DNA of 64,000 nucleotides from Litchfieldia alkalitelluris (GTDB taxonomy: Bacteria > Bacillota > Bacilli > Bacillales > Salisediminibacteriaceae). The stretch spans positions 4,585,192-4,649,191 of the forward strand of contig NZ_KZ119600.1 of the NCBI RefSeq assembly GCF_002153425.1, written 5' to 3'. A model generated the notes under the pieces. That model was not told the DNA's origin. It was given only the letters and a program-made list of their open reading frames with translations, and made no database searches. This document shows, piece after piece, positions 1-8,946 of this stretch. The first letter of the stretch is position 1; each line of letters starts with the position of its first letter. The translations under genes and the position numbers were made by a program.

Positions 1-41
1 CCTTAGTTAATAAATTTCGCGAAAAATAGGCTGAATAGAAG

Positions 42-170
42 GAGAAATTCCGCTTATTGACTCCCATCTACTTAAAAAGTGGGAATTTCCTTTGCTTAGG
101 CGGAAAAACTCCACTTATTTGCCACGAAATTAACAGGATTTTGTATTTAAACGGAATTTCTCCGCTTATT
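42..170. repeat. Degenerate inverted-repeat units near the window start
   Basis: Three related segments end in CCGCTTATT or CCACTTATT at about 59, 119 and 170. The last two are 51 bp apart. Two of them contain short inverted arms (GCGGA with TCCaC at 100-114; CGGA with TCCG at 152-164). This looks like a worn member of the 51-52 bp hairpin repeats found elsewhere in the window. No gene is visible between 1 and 254. Confidence 0.4.
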
Positions 171-254
171 TTATTTCACTCTTAAGGATAGGAATACATC
201 GAATGAGCGATAAGCTATACTACTTGAATTCGAAGAATCTTATAAATCAATAAC

Positions 255-290
255 TTAAAAACCGCCACAAGAATAAGTCCCTTGTGGCGG
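255..290 (-). terminator. Intrinsic terminator of the coaA-pxp-ridA run
   Basis: Perfect 10-bp inverted repeat CCGCCACAAG (262-271) with CTTGTGGCGG (281-290). Read on the minus strand it is followed by a short T run (257-261). It lies about 95 bp beyond the RidA gene stop. Confidence 0.8.
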
Positions 291-384
291 CAAAAGTAAA
301 CTATAAATAATAAATTGACATGAGGAATTACAAATAACAAACTACACTTCCGAAATCCTACAGAAACCCTACTTCCCTACTATA

Positions 385-762
385 TTATTGCTTTTTAGCA
401 ATCACTTCGATTTCAACTAAAGCATCTTTAGGTAGTCGAGCAACTTCTACTGCACTCCTTGCTGGGAAAGGCTCATCAAATTGCTTTCCATAAATGTCGT
501 TTACTTTAGCGAAATCATCCATGTCCTTTAAGAAAACCATTGCTTTTACAACATCGTTTAGTCCACAGCCTGCAGCCTGCAACACAGCCTCTAAATTTTT
601 AAATACTCTTTCGGTTTGTTTTTCAACACCTTTTTCTAGCTCCATTGTTTCAGGGTCTAATCCGAGTTGACCAGATGTATAAACAAAGTCTCCTACTACC
701 ACTGCTTGTGAGTATGGTCCGATTGCATCTGGCGCTTGTTTTGTATGGATAGGTTTTTTCAT
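385..762 (-). CDS. ridA: RidA family reactive imine/enamine deaminase
   Basis: A 125-residue protein of the RidA/YjgF/YER057c family, which hydrolyses reactive 2-imino or enamine acids made by PLP enzymes. Family hallmarks are visible: GPYSQAV near the N-terminus, TSGQLGLDP, and the C-terminal PARSAVEVARLPKDALVEIE segment carrying the conserved arginine. Length is normal. I chose the ATG at 762 because AGGGGAG lies about 10 nt upstream; the in-frame TTG nine bases earlier touches that ribosome site. It is the last gene of the minus-strand run behind pxpC, 38 bp away, so it is probably co-transcribed and may clear imines arising in glutamate or proline-related metabolism. That link is inferred from position only. 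Confidence 0.9.
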   Translation of the reverse strand: MKKPIHTKQAPDAIGPYSQAVVVGDFVYTSGQLGLDPETMELEKGVEKQTERVFKNLEAVLQAAGCGLNDVVKAMVFLKDMDDFAKVNDIYGKQFDEPFPARSAVEVARLPKDALVEIEVIAKKQ

Positions 763-800
763 AATAATCAATCTCCCCTAACTATGTATTTTAGTTTATA

Positions 801-1757
801 TTACCTTAATGCTACTCCGAGTTCCAACTGTCTGAACAGTTTCTCCCTATTACGCCATTGACGTTGTGCTTCCACAACGCTTACTTTTTCAAACACTATT
901 TGTTCTCCTGGTAAACGCTGTGCTACTTTATACAATTCAGCACTGATGACGTTTGCGATTTTAGGATATCCACCAGTTGTTTGTCTATCAGACATTAATA
1001 TAATTGGCGAGCCATTTTTAGGGACTTGTATCGATCCTTTGGCAACTGGGTCTGTAATCATTTCTTTTCTTCCCTGATCTCGGAGGGCTATTCCCATATT
1101 CCCTTGTAATCTATATCCCATACGATCTGACTGGTTGGTAATCGTAAAGGGACTATTTAAGAAGTCGTGAATAGCCCCTTCTGTGAAATGGTCCCACTGC
1201 GGTCCTTGGACCACTCTAATTTTTCCCAAAAAAGAAGGTTGGGCATCTTTAGACAATTTCTTTCTAGTCATTGATTTATAATCTGTGGGTACATTTGAAG
1301 CTTCAACAATATCTCGTTCTGCTAATGGGCGGCCATTCATGCCACCGAAATTTCCTTTCACATAGGTGGATTTGCTCCCCATCACTTCTGGCACATGAAT
1401 ACCGCCAATGACTGCTAAATAGGCCCTAGCGCCTGCTACTGGTTTTCCAAAGCGCAGGGTTTGTCCTTTTTCCACCAGAATATTTCGCCACATGTCAACT
1501 GTTTTTCCATCTAGACTCGGGCTTAAGTTTGCTCCCGTTATGGAAATTATCGTGTCTTTTAAAGCTTTGAGGGTCGGACCAACCATTGTTATTTCTAGGC
1601 TTGCGGCGTTCCGTGGGTTACCAAGAAGTATGTTTCCGAGCTGGTATGATACATCATCCATGGCTCCAGCTGGGCTAATGCCATATTGTTGATAACCATA
1701 GCGTCCTAAGTCCTGAACCGTCGTATGTAATCCTGATTCCATGACTTCAAAAACCAT
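801..1757 (-). CDS. pxpC: 5-oxoprolinase subunit PxpC (KipA-like, carboxyltransferase-fold)
   Basis: 318 residues with the biotin-dependent carboxyltransferase-like fold of the KipA/PxpC family. Visible hallmarks: an N-terminal GLHTTVQDLGRYGYQQYGI segment, PAGAMD, and a late SPIILMSDRQTTGGYPKIA block. With PxpA and PxpB it makes the ATP-dependent 5-oxoprolinase that opens 5-oxoproline (pyroglutamate) to glutamate. It starts 4 bp after the pxpA stop, with GGGAG in the end of pxpA as ribosome site, so translation is probably coupled. Length matches the family. In B. subtilis the homologue was first described as KipA, antagonist of the KinA inhibitor KipI; the metabolic role is the better-supported one for a complete pxpABC set. 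Confidence 0.92.
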   Translation of the reverse strand: MVFEVMESGLHTTVQDLGRYGYQQYGISPAGAMDDVSYQLGNILLGNPRNAASLEITMVGPTLKALKDTIISITGANLSPSLDGKTVDMWRNILVEKGQTLRFGKPVAGARAYLAVIGGIHVPEVMGSKSTYVKGNFGGMNGRPLAERDIVEASNVPTDYKSMTRKKLSKDAQPSFLGKIRVVQGPQWDHFTEGAIHDFLNSPFTITNQSDRMGYRLQGNMGIALRDQGRKEMITDPVAKGSIQVPKNGSPIILMSDRQTTGGYPKIANVISAELYKVAQRLPGEQIVFEKVSVVEAQRQWRNREKLFRQLELGVALR

Positions 1758-1761
1758 CTGA

Positions 1762-2535
1762 TCATACTCCCGTTGGATTTTTCACATTAATTCTATGTTC
1801 ACTCAAAGCTCTGCGAAGCATTTGGACAAATTGTAAGGCATGGTCACTATCTCCGTGTACACAGATGGAATCGGCCACAATTGGAATTCGGCTTCCATCA
1901 ACTGCTGTTACAAGTCCCTCACGAACCATTTGGATCGCTTGCGTCACTGCAACATGCGGATCATGAATCACGGCGTCGGGCTGAGATCGAGGTGTTAATG
2001 TCCCATCAGGTTGATAGGTTCGATCGGCAAAGACTTCTTCTACAACCTTGATTCCTGCATAATGGGCGGACTTCACAAGTTCACTTCCAGCTAGGGCAAA
2101 TAAGAGCAAGCTTCCGTCTTTGCTAATATCTTTCACTGCTTGGCAAATAGCATCAGCAACGCTTCTGTCTTTTGCAGCCATATTATAAAGGGCGCCGTGG
2201 GGCTTCACATGCTGTAGTCTATGTCCATAAATGTTGGCAAAGCCTTGAATGGCACTTACTTGATAAACGGTCATATTGTATACTTCTTCTGGTGTTACCT
2301 CCATCTTCCGTCGGCCAAAACCAGGTAGGTCCTGTAGGCCTGGGTGCGCCCCAATTCCAACACCGTACTTAGCCGCTAATGCGACGGTTTGATGCATCAC
2401 ATTGTGATCTCCTGCATGGTATCCACATGCGATGTTGGCAGATGTAATGTGTTTAATCACTTCTTCATCCTGTCCGATTTTATATACACCAAAGCTTTCT
2501 CCAATATCACTGTTCACATCCACAGTCAGGTTCAT
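1762..2535 (-). CDS. pxpA: 5-oxoprolinase subunit PxpA (LamB/YcsF family)
   Basis: 257 residues. The start MNLTVDVNSDIGESFG, the early ANIACGYHAGD motif and the VKPHGALYN motif are diagnostic of the LamB/YcsF family (PxpA). It is the hydrolytic partner in the three-subunit 5-oxoprolinase. It lies 2 bp after pxpB and 4 bp before pxpC. The presence of all three subunits in tight order supports a functional enzyme. A conserved VFADRTYQPDGTLTPR block in the C-terminal third agrees with the family. Length is normal and no frame disruption is seen. Confidence 0.95.
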   Translation of the reverse strand: MNLTVDVNSDIGESFGVYKIGQDEEVIKHITSANIACGYHAGDHNVMHQTVALAAKYGVGIGAHPGLQDLPGFGRRKMEVTPEEVYNMTVYQVSAIQGFANIYGHRLQHVKPHGALYNMAAKDRSVADAICQAVKDISKDGSLLLFALAGSELVKSAHYAGIKVVEEVFADRTYQPDGTLTPRSQPDAVIHDPHVAVTQAIQMVREGLVTAVDGSRIPIVADSICVHGDSDHALQFVQMLRRALSEHRINVKNPTGV

Positions 2536-2537
2536 TT

Positions 2538-3407
2538 TTACTCTCCTCCCTGGCAGCTATATTTTTCGATCATTGGTTGATAGCTTCCAGCTTGCACTTC
2601 GCTCATGATGAAGTCAAACTCCTGCTCATCTATTTCTGTAAATCTTATCGTATCTCCTGCTCTGATTAATACTGGAAATGAAGAATGATAGGCGCCTTCT
2701 TGATGTTCTGTTCCTTTTAGTTGAAAGTGAGGATCATGATGTGGTTTAGGGAAATTACTTATATTAAATAATGGCACTGGTGTTTTTCCGATAATCTGCC
2801 AACCACCTGGACTGTCTAGTGGATAAATGCCTGTCTGTGATCCTGCAATTCCCACTGACCCTGCCTGCACCTTTACTCTTGGTACTTCATGACGGGGAGT
2901 GGCGATTTCCTCTGACATTCCTCCAAGGTATGGGAAGCCTGGGGAGAATCCCATCATGTATACTCGATATTCCCTACTAGTATGTATCTTAACTACTTCT
3001 TCAATGGAAAGCTGATTGTGCTCAGCCACGATTTCAATATCCGGACCCAGCTCTCCACCATATAAGACTGGAATAGTAATTAGGCGCCTTTCTTTAAAAA
3101 ACTCATTGGTTTTTGCTTTATCGGTATTTTTTTCATACAGGGCTTGGAGTCGCTCCTCCATGAGGGCTTTCATTTGATCGTATGTCTTCATCAATGGGTT
3201 ATAGAAAACAGCTAAACTAGAATAAGCAGGGACAAGCTCTGTCACCCCTGCTAACGGAACGTTTTCCAAATGATAAGCGAGTTGATGTACTTGATCATTT
3301 ATTTCCTCAGAAATAATTGCTGGGTAAAACTCTATTAAGAGAGCTATGTCACTTAAAGGTTTGATGGTTGGACTTGAACTTGCATTTGTTAGTTTGTTAC
3401 CTTTCAT
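2538..3407 (-). CDS. pxpB: 5-oxoprolinase subunit PxpB (KipI-like)
   Basis: 289 residues. Recognised by an N-terminal SDIALLIEF-type segment, MGFSPGFPYLGG, and the GSVGIAGSQTGIYPLDSPGGWQIIG block typical of the allophanate hydrolase subunit 1/KipI fold. It is about 45 residues longer than the usual 240: there is an extra N-terminal stretch of about 15 residues, and a His-rich insert (PKPHHDPHFQ...) near residue 220. It precedes pxpA by 2 bp and follows coaA by 39 bp on the same strand. It probably works with PxpA and PxpC in 5-oxoproline hydrolysis; the KinA-inhibitor role known for B. subtilis KipI cannot be judged here. Confidence 0.92.
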   Translation of the reverse strand: MKGNKLTNASSSPTIKPLSDIALLIEFYPAIISEEINDQVHQLAYHLENVPLAGVTELVPAYSSLAVFYNPLMKTYDQMKALMEERLQALYEKNTDKAKTNEFFKERRLITIPVLYGGELGPDIEIVAEHNQLSIEEVVKIHTSREYRVYMMGFSPGFPYLGGMSEEIATPRHEVPRVKVQAGSVGIAGSQTGIYPLDSPGGWQIIGKTPVPLFNISNFPKPHHDPHFQLKGTEHQEGAYHSSFPVLIRAGDTIRFTEIDEQEFDFIMSEVQAGSYQPMIEKYSCQGGE

Positions 3408-3446
3408 TGTCCACTCCCCCTTTTACTTCTGGGACCTTACCTTATA

Positions 3447-4397
3447 CTAAATTTTTCTAACCATGATGTGATCTACGTGATGATTGTCCCCTTTATATAA
3501 GATTAAATCTGCTCGATATCTAGTAGGTAATATATTTTCATATAAATTTACTTTGTTGATTCTGTCCCATATATCTTTGGCGATTTCGAAGGCTTCTTCA
3601 TCCTCCACTCCAGCATACTTCCTAAAGTATGAGTCTTTATGTCGGAATGCCGTATCCTTTAGAATCTTAAATCGCTCAACATACCAATGAAATATGTTCC
3701 TCTCCGCTGCATCAACATATAGAGAAAAATCAAAGAAGTCCGACACTGCGAGCTGATTTACTTGGTTACCTTCCGATACCTTTGGTGGTTGAAGTACATT
3801 AATTCCTTCCACTATTAAAATATCTGGGCTTTCAATTCGCTGCATTTCGCCTGGGACGATATCATATGTAATATGTGAGTACACTGGCGCCGCGACTTCC
3901 TGAACACCTGATTTCAGCTCCGTCAATACATGTAATAACTTTCCAATATTATAGCTTTCAGGGAAGCCCTTTTTATTCATGAGGCCCCTATCTTTTAACA
4001 CTGCATTTGGATATAGAAAGCCATCTGTGGTGAGCAGTTCTACTTTAGGAGAGCTTGGCCACCTTGAAATAAGCGTTTGCAAAACTCTAGCAAAAGTACT
4101 TTTCCCAACGGCAACACTACCTGCAATTCCAATTACATATGGAACCTTTTTAACATTTGATTTTAAAAATTCATTCCTACTCTCATAAAGCTCACGTGAT
4201 GCCTTGGCATGAAGATATAATAGCCTCGATAACGGTAAGTATATATCTTCAACTTCATCTAAGTTCAGTACCTCGTTTAACCCCTTCAATTCCTTCAGGT
4301 CTTCTTCAGTCACCGTCATTGGTGTTGATGATCTTAGCTCCGCCCACTCTGCTCGATCATGCTTGATGTATGGTGTAAAGTTGTCTTTTCTCTCCAT
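3447..4397 (-). CDS. coaA: Type I pantothenate kinase
   Basis: 316 residues, the usual length for CoaA, the ATP-dependent kinase that starts coenzyme A synthesis. The P-loop is GIAGSVAVGKST near residue 95; the IVEGINVLQ block and the SYFRKYAGVEDEEA region are typical of the prokaryotic type I enzyme. GAGGTG sits 6 nt before the ATG. Only 39 bp separate its stop from pxpB, with no terminator seen, so coaA may head the pxp-ridA transcript. That pairing is unusual and has no obvious metabolic link. The upstream 630 bp (4398-5028) are very A+T-rich and should hold its promoter. Confidence 0.95.
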   Translation of the reverse strand: MERKDNFTPYIKHDRAEWAELRSSTPMTVTEEDLKELKGLNEVLNLDEVEDIYLPLSRLLYLHAKASRELYESRNEFLKSNVKKVPYVIGIAGSVAVGKSTFARVLQTLISRWPSSPKVELLTTDGFLYPNAVLKDRGLMNKKGFPESYNIGKLLHVLTELKSGVQEVAAPVYSHITYDIVPGEMQRIESPDILIVEGINVLQPPKVSEGNQVNQLAVSDFFDFSLYVDAAERNIFHWYVERFKILKDTAFRHKDSYFRKYAGVEDEEAFEIAKDIWDRINKVNLYENILPTRYRADLILYKGDNHHVDHIMVRKI

Positions 4398-5028
4398 AGC
4401 ACACCTCTGTTTTTCTCTCTAATATAGCTTATGCTAGCTAGCTTCTATCTTTTTATTTTTCTATCATACTACAATTACGTAAACAGATAAAAAAATTCAG
4501 ACTTCCACAAGTTAAATATTTTTTAGTCACCATGAAATTTGCTACTCAGACTCATAGTAGTCTTTTAATTACTTGCGCAAAGTCTTTATTTGAAATATTT
4601 GTTAAATACTTTTTAAATATAAAATTATACCATAATACGAAACTACATTTTTGGGTCTATTTTAGGCCTGTTTCATATATTTATAAACTGTAATGGTGTA
4701 AATCTTGTATGATCACATACTCACAATATATAGCCACTATTTAATTACCTTATTGTTTAATTTTGTTGGATTTCTGCAGTTTATGTAAGTATTTCTTACA
4801 TAGAAATTACTTTTTTACAGACATATTTCTCCAATTATTCTTTAATTAACTAAACTTTACTGAATTGTTACAAAATTTTAAATTTTGTCTTGATTTATTT
4901 TTTGAAATATAGTAATTTTCTATATAACATGAAAATTATGACAAACATTCGGGTTTTAATACATACTAATTAAAAAAAGAGACGAGTAGAAGGTTACTAC
5001 ATATATTTTTAAGAGTCAGGAGGCCCTT
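4398..5028. other. Divergent A+T-rich intergenic region between coaA and the opp-type operon
   Basis: About 630 bp without a credible ORF. It is extremely A+T-rich, with long runs of A and T around 4480-4980, and should carry divergent promoters for coaA (minus) and the ABC operon (plus). I could not assign exact -35/-10 boxes. The ribosome site of the first transporter gene, CAGGAGG, is at about 5017-5023. Confidence 0.5.
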
Positions 5029-6045
5029 ATGAAAAAACCTGTACTTGAAGTAAATCATTTAAAAACTCATTTTTTTACAGACCGCGGTGAGATTCCAGCA
5101 GTAGATGATGTGAGTTTTCATGTAAATGAAGGAGAAGTCCTTGGAATTGTTGGTGAATCGGGTTGCGGTAAAAGTGTAACATCCTTATCCATCATGGGAC
5201 TCGTCCCTAATCCTCCTGGTAAAATTGTTGGCGGTGAAATCTTATTTCGCGAGCAAAAAGGAGATAAAGAGGCATTTGAAGATCTTGTTAAGGTCAAACC
5301 GAAAAGACTCAGACAAATACGCGGGAATCAAGTGGCAATGATCTTTCAGGAGCCAATGACATCACTAGATCCACTGTTTACCATTGGTTTTCAAATTATA
5401 GAAGCATTAAAAAATCATATGAAGTTAACTAAAAAGGAAGCCCGTAAAAAGGCGATTGAATTAATTCAACTTGTTGGTATCCCACGCGCAGAGCAGATTG
5501 TAGATGAATATCCTCACCAATTGTCTGGTGGAATGAGACAACGGGTCATGATTGCTATAGCCATGGCCTGTGATCCAGAGGTACTCATAGCAGATGAACC
5601 AACTACTGCACTTGATGTAACGATCCAAGCACAAATACTAGACCTAATGAAAAAGTTGAATAAGGAAAAGGGCACTGCCATTCTTATGATTACCCATGAC
5701 CTTGGGGTTGTGGCTGAAATGTGCGACAGAGTAGTCGTTATGTATGCTGGGAAGGTCGTTGAAGAGGGCGATGTCCGCACGATATTAAAGTCACCAAAAC
5801 ATCCATATACTAAAGGACTCATACAATCCTTACCTAAAATACATCAACGGGAAAAACGGCTTTATTCTATTCCTGGTAATGTACCAAAGCCAGGATCAAT
5901 TAAAACAGGATGCCGCTTCGCTGCAAGATGCTCCGAGGTATTTGATAAGTGCTATGAAGAGGACCCTAATTTATTAGAGTTATCCGAGGGACACTCATGC
6001 CGTTGCTTCCTCTACGAAAAGGAAGGGGAGGTTGCCCATGTCTAA
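5029..6045 (+). CDS. Oligopeptide-type ABC transporter ATPase (OppD/DppD-like)
   Basis: 338 residues; one of two ATPases of a peptide/nickel-class (family 5) importer. Motifs in order: Walker A GESGCGKS near residue 43, Q-loop [10 protein letters not shown], signature LSGGMRQRV, Walker [13 protein letters not shown], and H-loop MITHDLG. The C-terminal oligopeptide-transporter domain has the spaced cysteines GCRFAARC...C...C that bind an iron-sulphur cluster in DppD-type proteins. It is first in a five-gene operon and overlaps the next ATPase by 8 bp. The substrate cannot be told from the sequence (oligopeptide, dipeptide and other small ligands are possible). Confidence 0.93.
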   Translation: MKKPVLEVNHLKTHFFTDRGEIPAVDDVSFHVNEGEVLGIVGESGCGKSVTSLSIMGLVPNPPGKIVGGEILFREQKGDKEAFEDLVKVKPKRLRQIRGNQVAMIFQEPMTSLDPLFTIGFQIIEALKNHMKLTKKEARKKAIELIQLVGIPRAEQIVDEYPHQLSGGMRQRVMIAIAMACDPEVLIADEPTTALDVTIQAQILDLMKKLNKEKGTAILMITHDLGVVAEMCDRVVVMYAGKVVEEGDVRTILKSPKHPYTKGLIQSLPKIHQREKRLYSIPGNVPKPGSIKTGCRFAARCSEVFDKCYEEDPNLLELSEGHSCRCFLYEKEGEVAHV

Positions 6046-7027
6046 AGCATTATTAGAAGTTAAAAATCTTAAGAAATACTTTGACGTAACGGGGGGAGTT
6101 TTATCCCGCAAGGTTGGAGAAGTCAAAGCAGTGGATGATGTCTCTTTTGAAGTCTATGAAAAAGAAGTACTAGGTATTGTAGGAGAGTCTGGCTGTGGTA
6201 AATCTACTACAGGAAAAACACTCCTAAGGCTAATAGAGCCTACTGAAGGAGAAGTACACTTCGATGGTGTAGATATTACTAAGCTCAACAGTGAAGGTAT
6301 GAGGAAGCTTCGAAGGGATATGCAAATTATTTTTCAAGACCCATACGCTTCCCTCAACCCACGCCATAAAGTTGAAAAAATATTAAGTGAACCTTTAATC
6401 GTACACGGAATTACTTCCAAACAGGAGCGACAAGAGAAAGTTAGAAAAATCCTTGAAGTTGTTGGTCTCCCACCAGAGGCTGCTAAAAGGTACCCCCACC
6501 AATTCAGTGGAGGGCAACGGCAGAGGATTGGCATAGCTAGGGCACTCATCGTAAATCCAAGACTCATTATTTGTGACGAACCCGTTTCAGCTCTTGATGT
6601 ATCGATTCAATCGCAAATACTCAATCTGATGGAAGACTTACAAGAGGAATTTGGATTAACCTACGTTTTTATCGCACACGATTTAAGTGTAGTGAAGCAC
6701 ATTAGTCATCGTGTTGGCGTGATGTACTTAGGACGAATGGTAGAGTTAGCTAGTAATGAAGACTTATACGATAACCCGCTACATCCATATACGAAATCTT
6801 TGTTGTCGGCAGTTCCAGATCCTGACCCTGACTTAAAGACAGATCGAATTATTTTAGAAGGAGATGTTCCGAGTCCATCTAATCCACCTTCAGGATGTGC
6901 TTTCCATACTCGATGTTCTGAATGTATGGATATCTGTAAACAAGTAAGACCTGAGTTTGTGGAGATAAGGGATAACCATTTTGTAGCCTGTCATCTCTAT
7001 AACGATGATGTTATGGAAAACAATTGA
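6038..7027 (+). CDS. Oligopeptide-type ABC transporter ATPase (OppF/DppF-like)
   Basis: 329 residues; second ATPase of the importer. Walker [22 protein letters not shown], signature FSGGQRQRIGIARAL, Walker B LIICDEPVSALDVSIQ, and FIAHDLSVVKH are all intact. The FQDPYASLNPR block is typical of the OppF/DppF branch. The C-terminal Cys cluster GCAFHTRCSECMDIC is present. I chose the ATG at 6038 rather than the TTG at 6032 because GGAAGGGGAGG ends at 6031, leaving normal spacing. It overlaps the upstream gene by 8 bp, which suggests translational coupling. The binding-protein gene follows after 68 bp. Confidence 0.93.
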   Translation: MSKALLEVKNLKKYFDVTGGVLSRKVGEVKAVDDVSFEVYEKEVLGIVGESGCGKSTTGKTLLRLIEPTEGEVHFDGVDITKLNSEGMRKLRRDMQIIFQDPYASLNPRHKVEKILSEPLIVHGITSKQERQEKVRKILEVVGLPPEAAKRYPHQFSGGQRQRIGIARALIVNPRLIICDEPVSALDVSIQSQILNLMEDLQEEFGLTYVFIAHDLSVVKHISHRVGVMYLGRMVELASNEDLYDNPLHPYTKSLLSAVPDPDPDLKTDRIILEGDVPSPSNPPSGCAFHTRCSECMDICKQVRPEFVEIRDNHFVACHLYNDDVMENN

Positions 7028-7095
7028 CAGATTACAAGTTTCATATTTTTTAGGCCAATGCCTTTAAGTAACAAAAATTCTAAGGGGGAAACAGA

Positions 7096-8808
7096 ATGAA
7101 GAAAAGTTTATTATTACTTCTTCTATCATTGTTACTAGTTGTATTTATGGCCGCATGTGGCGGGGACGATGAACCTGCTGATGCTGGTGATGACGACGAT
7201 GATGTAGAAGAAACAAATGATGGTGGCGACAGTGATGTTGATGACAGTGACGATGGTGATGAAGGTGACGAAAGTGCAGAAGCTCCAGCTGGAGATCAAA
7301 CATTAATCTATGCACGTGGTGGGGACTCTCAAAGTCTTGACTTTGCTAGTACACAAGATGGTGAGTCTTCTAGAATTACTCTTCAAATCTATGAATCATT
7401 ACTTAGCTTTAATGAGCATTCCTTTGATGTTGAGCCTGGCTTAGCAGAGGATTGGGATGTTGCTGACGACAATGTTACTTACACTTTCTATTTACGTGAA
7501 GGGGTTAAGTTCCATGATGGAACTGATTTCAATGCAGAAGCTGTAAAGACAAACTTCGAGCGTTGGTCAGACCCTGATCACGAATTCGCATTTACTGATG
7601 AAGGTTATGCATACAGTGTGTATGGTAATCAGTTCGGTGGCTTTAAAGGGGACGATGGTCATATTATTGATGAAATCAACATCATCAACGACTATGAAAT
7701 TGAATTTATTTTGACTGAGCCATTTGGTGCTTTCTTACAAAACATGGCTATGAGTTACTTTGCTATTACTTCACCAGCTGCATTGGCTGAGTATGGGGCA
7801 ACCATTAATGAAAATCCAGTTGGTACTGGTCCATTCAAATTTGTAAGCTGGACTAGGGACGACAGTATTGTTCTTGATAAGTTCGAAGATTACTGGATGG
7901 AAGGTTATCCAAAATTAGATCGTGTTATCTTCCAAGTTATTCCTGATAATTCAGCTCGTCTAACTGCACTACGTGCTGGAGAAATTGATATTATGGATGG
8001 TTTAAATCCAGATGACTATGAATTGATCCAAAACGAGCCTGGTCTTCAAGGTTTTGAACGTGAAACTAATAACTTCGGTTACTTAGGATTTAATGTGGAA
8101 ATGGAACCATTTGATGATCCACTAGTTCGTAAAGCGATGAGTCATGCTGTTGATAAAGAAGCTTTGATTCCATTGTTATACGCTGGATTAGCAGAACCTG
8201 CTATAAACCCGCTACCACCATCTTATTTAGGGTATAACGACAACCTTGATCCATACGAATATAACCCAGAATTAGCTAGAGAGCTTCTTGCTGAAGCAGG
8301 TTATCCAGATGGATTTGAGTTTGATCTTTGGACCATGCCTGTTGCTCGTCCTTACATGCCAGACCCAGAGAGAGCTGCAGAAGTTCTTCAAGCGAACTTT
8401 GCTGAAGTAGGATTAGAAGCTAACATCTTTACTTTAGAGTGGGCAACCTATTTAGATGAACTTACTAAGGGAGTTCAAGATGTCTTCATGTTAGGTTGGT
8501 CTGGTACAAACGGGGACTCTGACTACTTCTTAGGAAATCTATTAAGTACAGCAGGTATTCCTGAAAGTAACCGTACATTCTACTCTAACACTGATGTTGA
8601 TGCTTTACTTGCAGAAGCAAGAACAACAGTTGATGAGGGAGAGCGTGCTGCCCTATATGAAGAAGCACTAGCACTTATCCATGAAGATGCACCAATGATC
8701 AATTTAGTTCACACTACTCCAGTTTTGGCAGGTAGTGATAGAGTACAAAATTATATTCCTCACTTATCTACTAGTGAAGCTTTAACAAAAGTTGAGCTTG
8801 CAGAGTAA
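7096..8808 (+). CDS. Family 5 extracellular solute-binding lipoprotein with acidic linker
   Basis: 570 residues. A lipoprotein signal (positive MKK, hydrophobic core, lipobox MAAC with Cys at about 21) is followed by about 45 residues made almost only of Asp, Glu, Gly, Ser and Ala. The rest is a family 5 binding protein: LAEDWDVADDNVTYTFYLREG, VKFHDGT, NENPVGTGPFKF, and DPLVRKAMSHAVDKEAL. It anchors outside the membrane and delivers ligand to the permeases encoded next. The acidic tether resembles those of exported proteins in haloalkaliphilic bacilli. An attenuator-like hairpin downstream would let this gene be expressed above the permeases. The ligand is unknown. Confidence 0.93.
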   Translation: MKKSLLLLLLSLLLVVFMAACGGDDEPADAGDDDDDVEETNDGGDSDVDDSDDGDEGDESAEAPAGDQTLIYARGGDSQSLDFASTQDGESSRITLQIYESLLSFNEHSFDVEPGLAEDWDVADDNVTYTFYLREGVKFHDGTDFNAEAVKTNFERWSDPDHEFAFTDEGYAYSVYGNQFGGFKGDDGHIIDEINIINDYEIEFILTEPFGAFLQNMAMSYFAITSPAALAEYGATINENPVGTGPFKFVSWTRDDSIVLDKFEDYWMEGYPKLDRVIFQVIPDNSARLTALRAGEIDIMDGLNPDDYELIQNEPGLQGFERETNNFGYLGFNVEMEPFDDPLVRKAMSHAVDKEALIPLLYAGLAEPAINPLPPSYLGYNDNLDPYEYNPELARELLAEAGYPDGFEFDLWTMPVARPYMPDPERAAEVLQANFAEVGLEANIFTLEWATYLDELTKGVQDVFMLGWSGTNGDSDYFLGNLLSTAGIPESNRTFYSNTDVDALLAEARTTVDEGERAALYEEALALIHEDAPMINLVHTTPVLAGSDRVQNYIPHLSTSEALTKVELAE

Positions 8809-8859
8809 AGGTAAGGAAACAACTAAATTGTCAAATTGAATTTAGACAGCACTTAAAGA

Positions 8860-8914
8860 GGACAGTGTTTGGGAAAAGGATTCCTACTTCCTTTTCTCCC
8901 TGTCCTTATTTTTT
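8860..8914 (+). terminator. Terminator-like attenuator between binding protein and permeases
   Basis: Outer arms GGACAG (8860-8865) and CTGTCC (8900-8905), with an inner stem of GGGAAAAGGA against TCCTTTTCtCCC, followed by TTATTTTTT (8906-8914). Placed between the binding-protein gene and the first permease, it probably reduces read-through so that the binding protein is made in excess. Confidence 0.7.
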
Positions 8915-8946
8915 ACATATGTAAATGGAAGTCAGAGGTGAATGTT

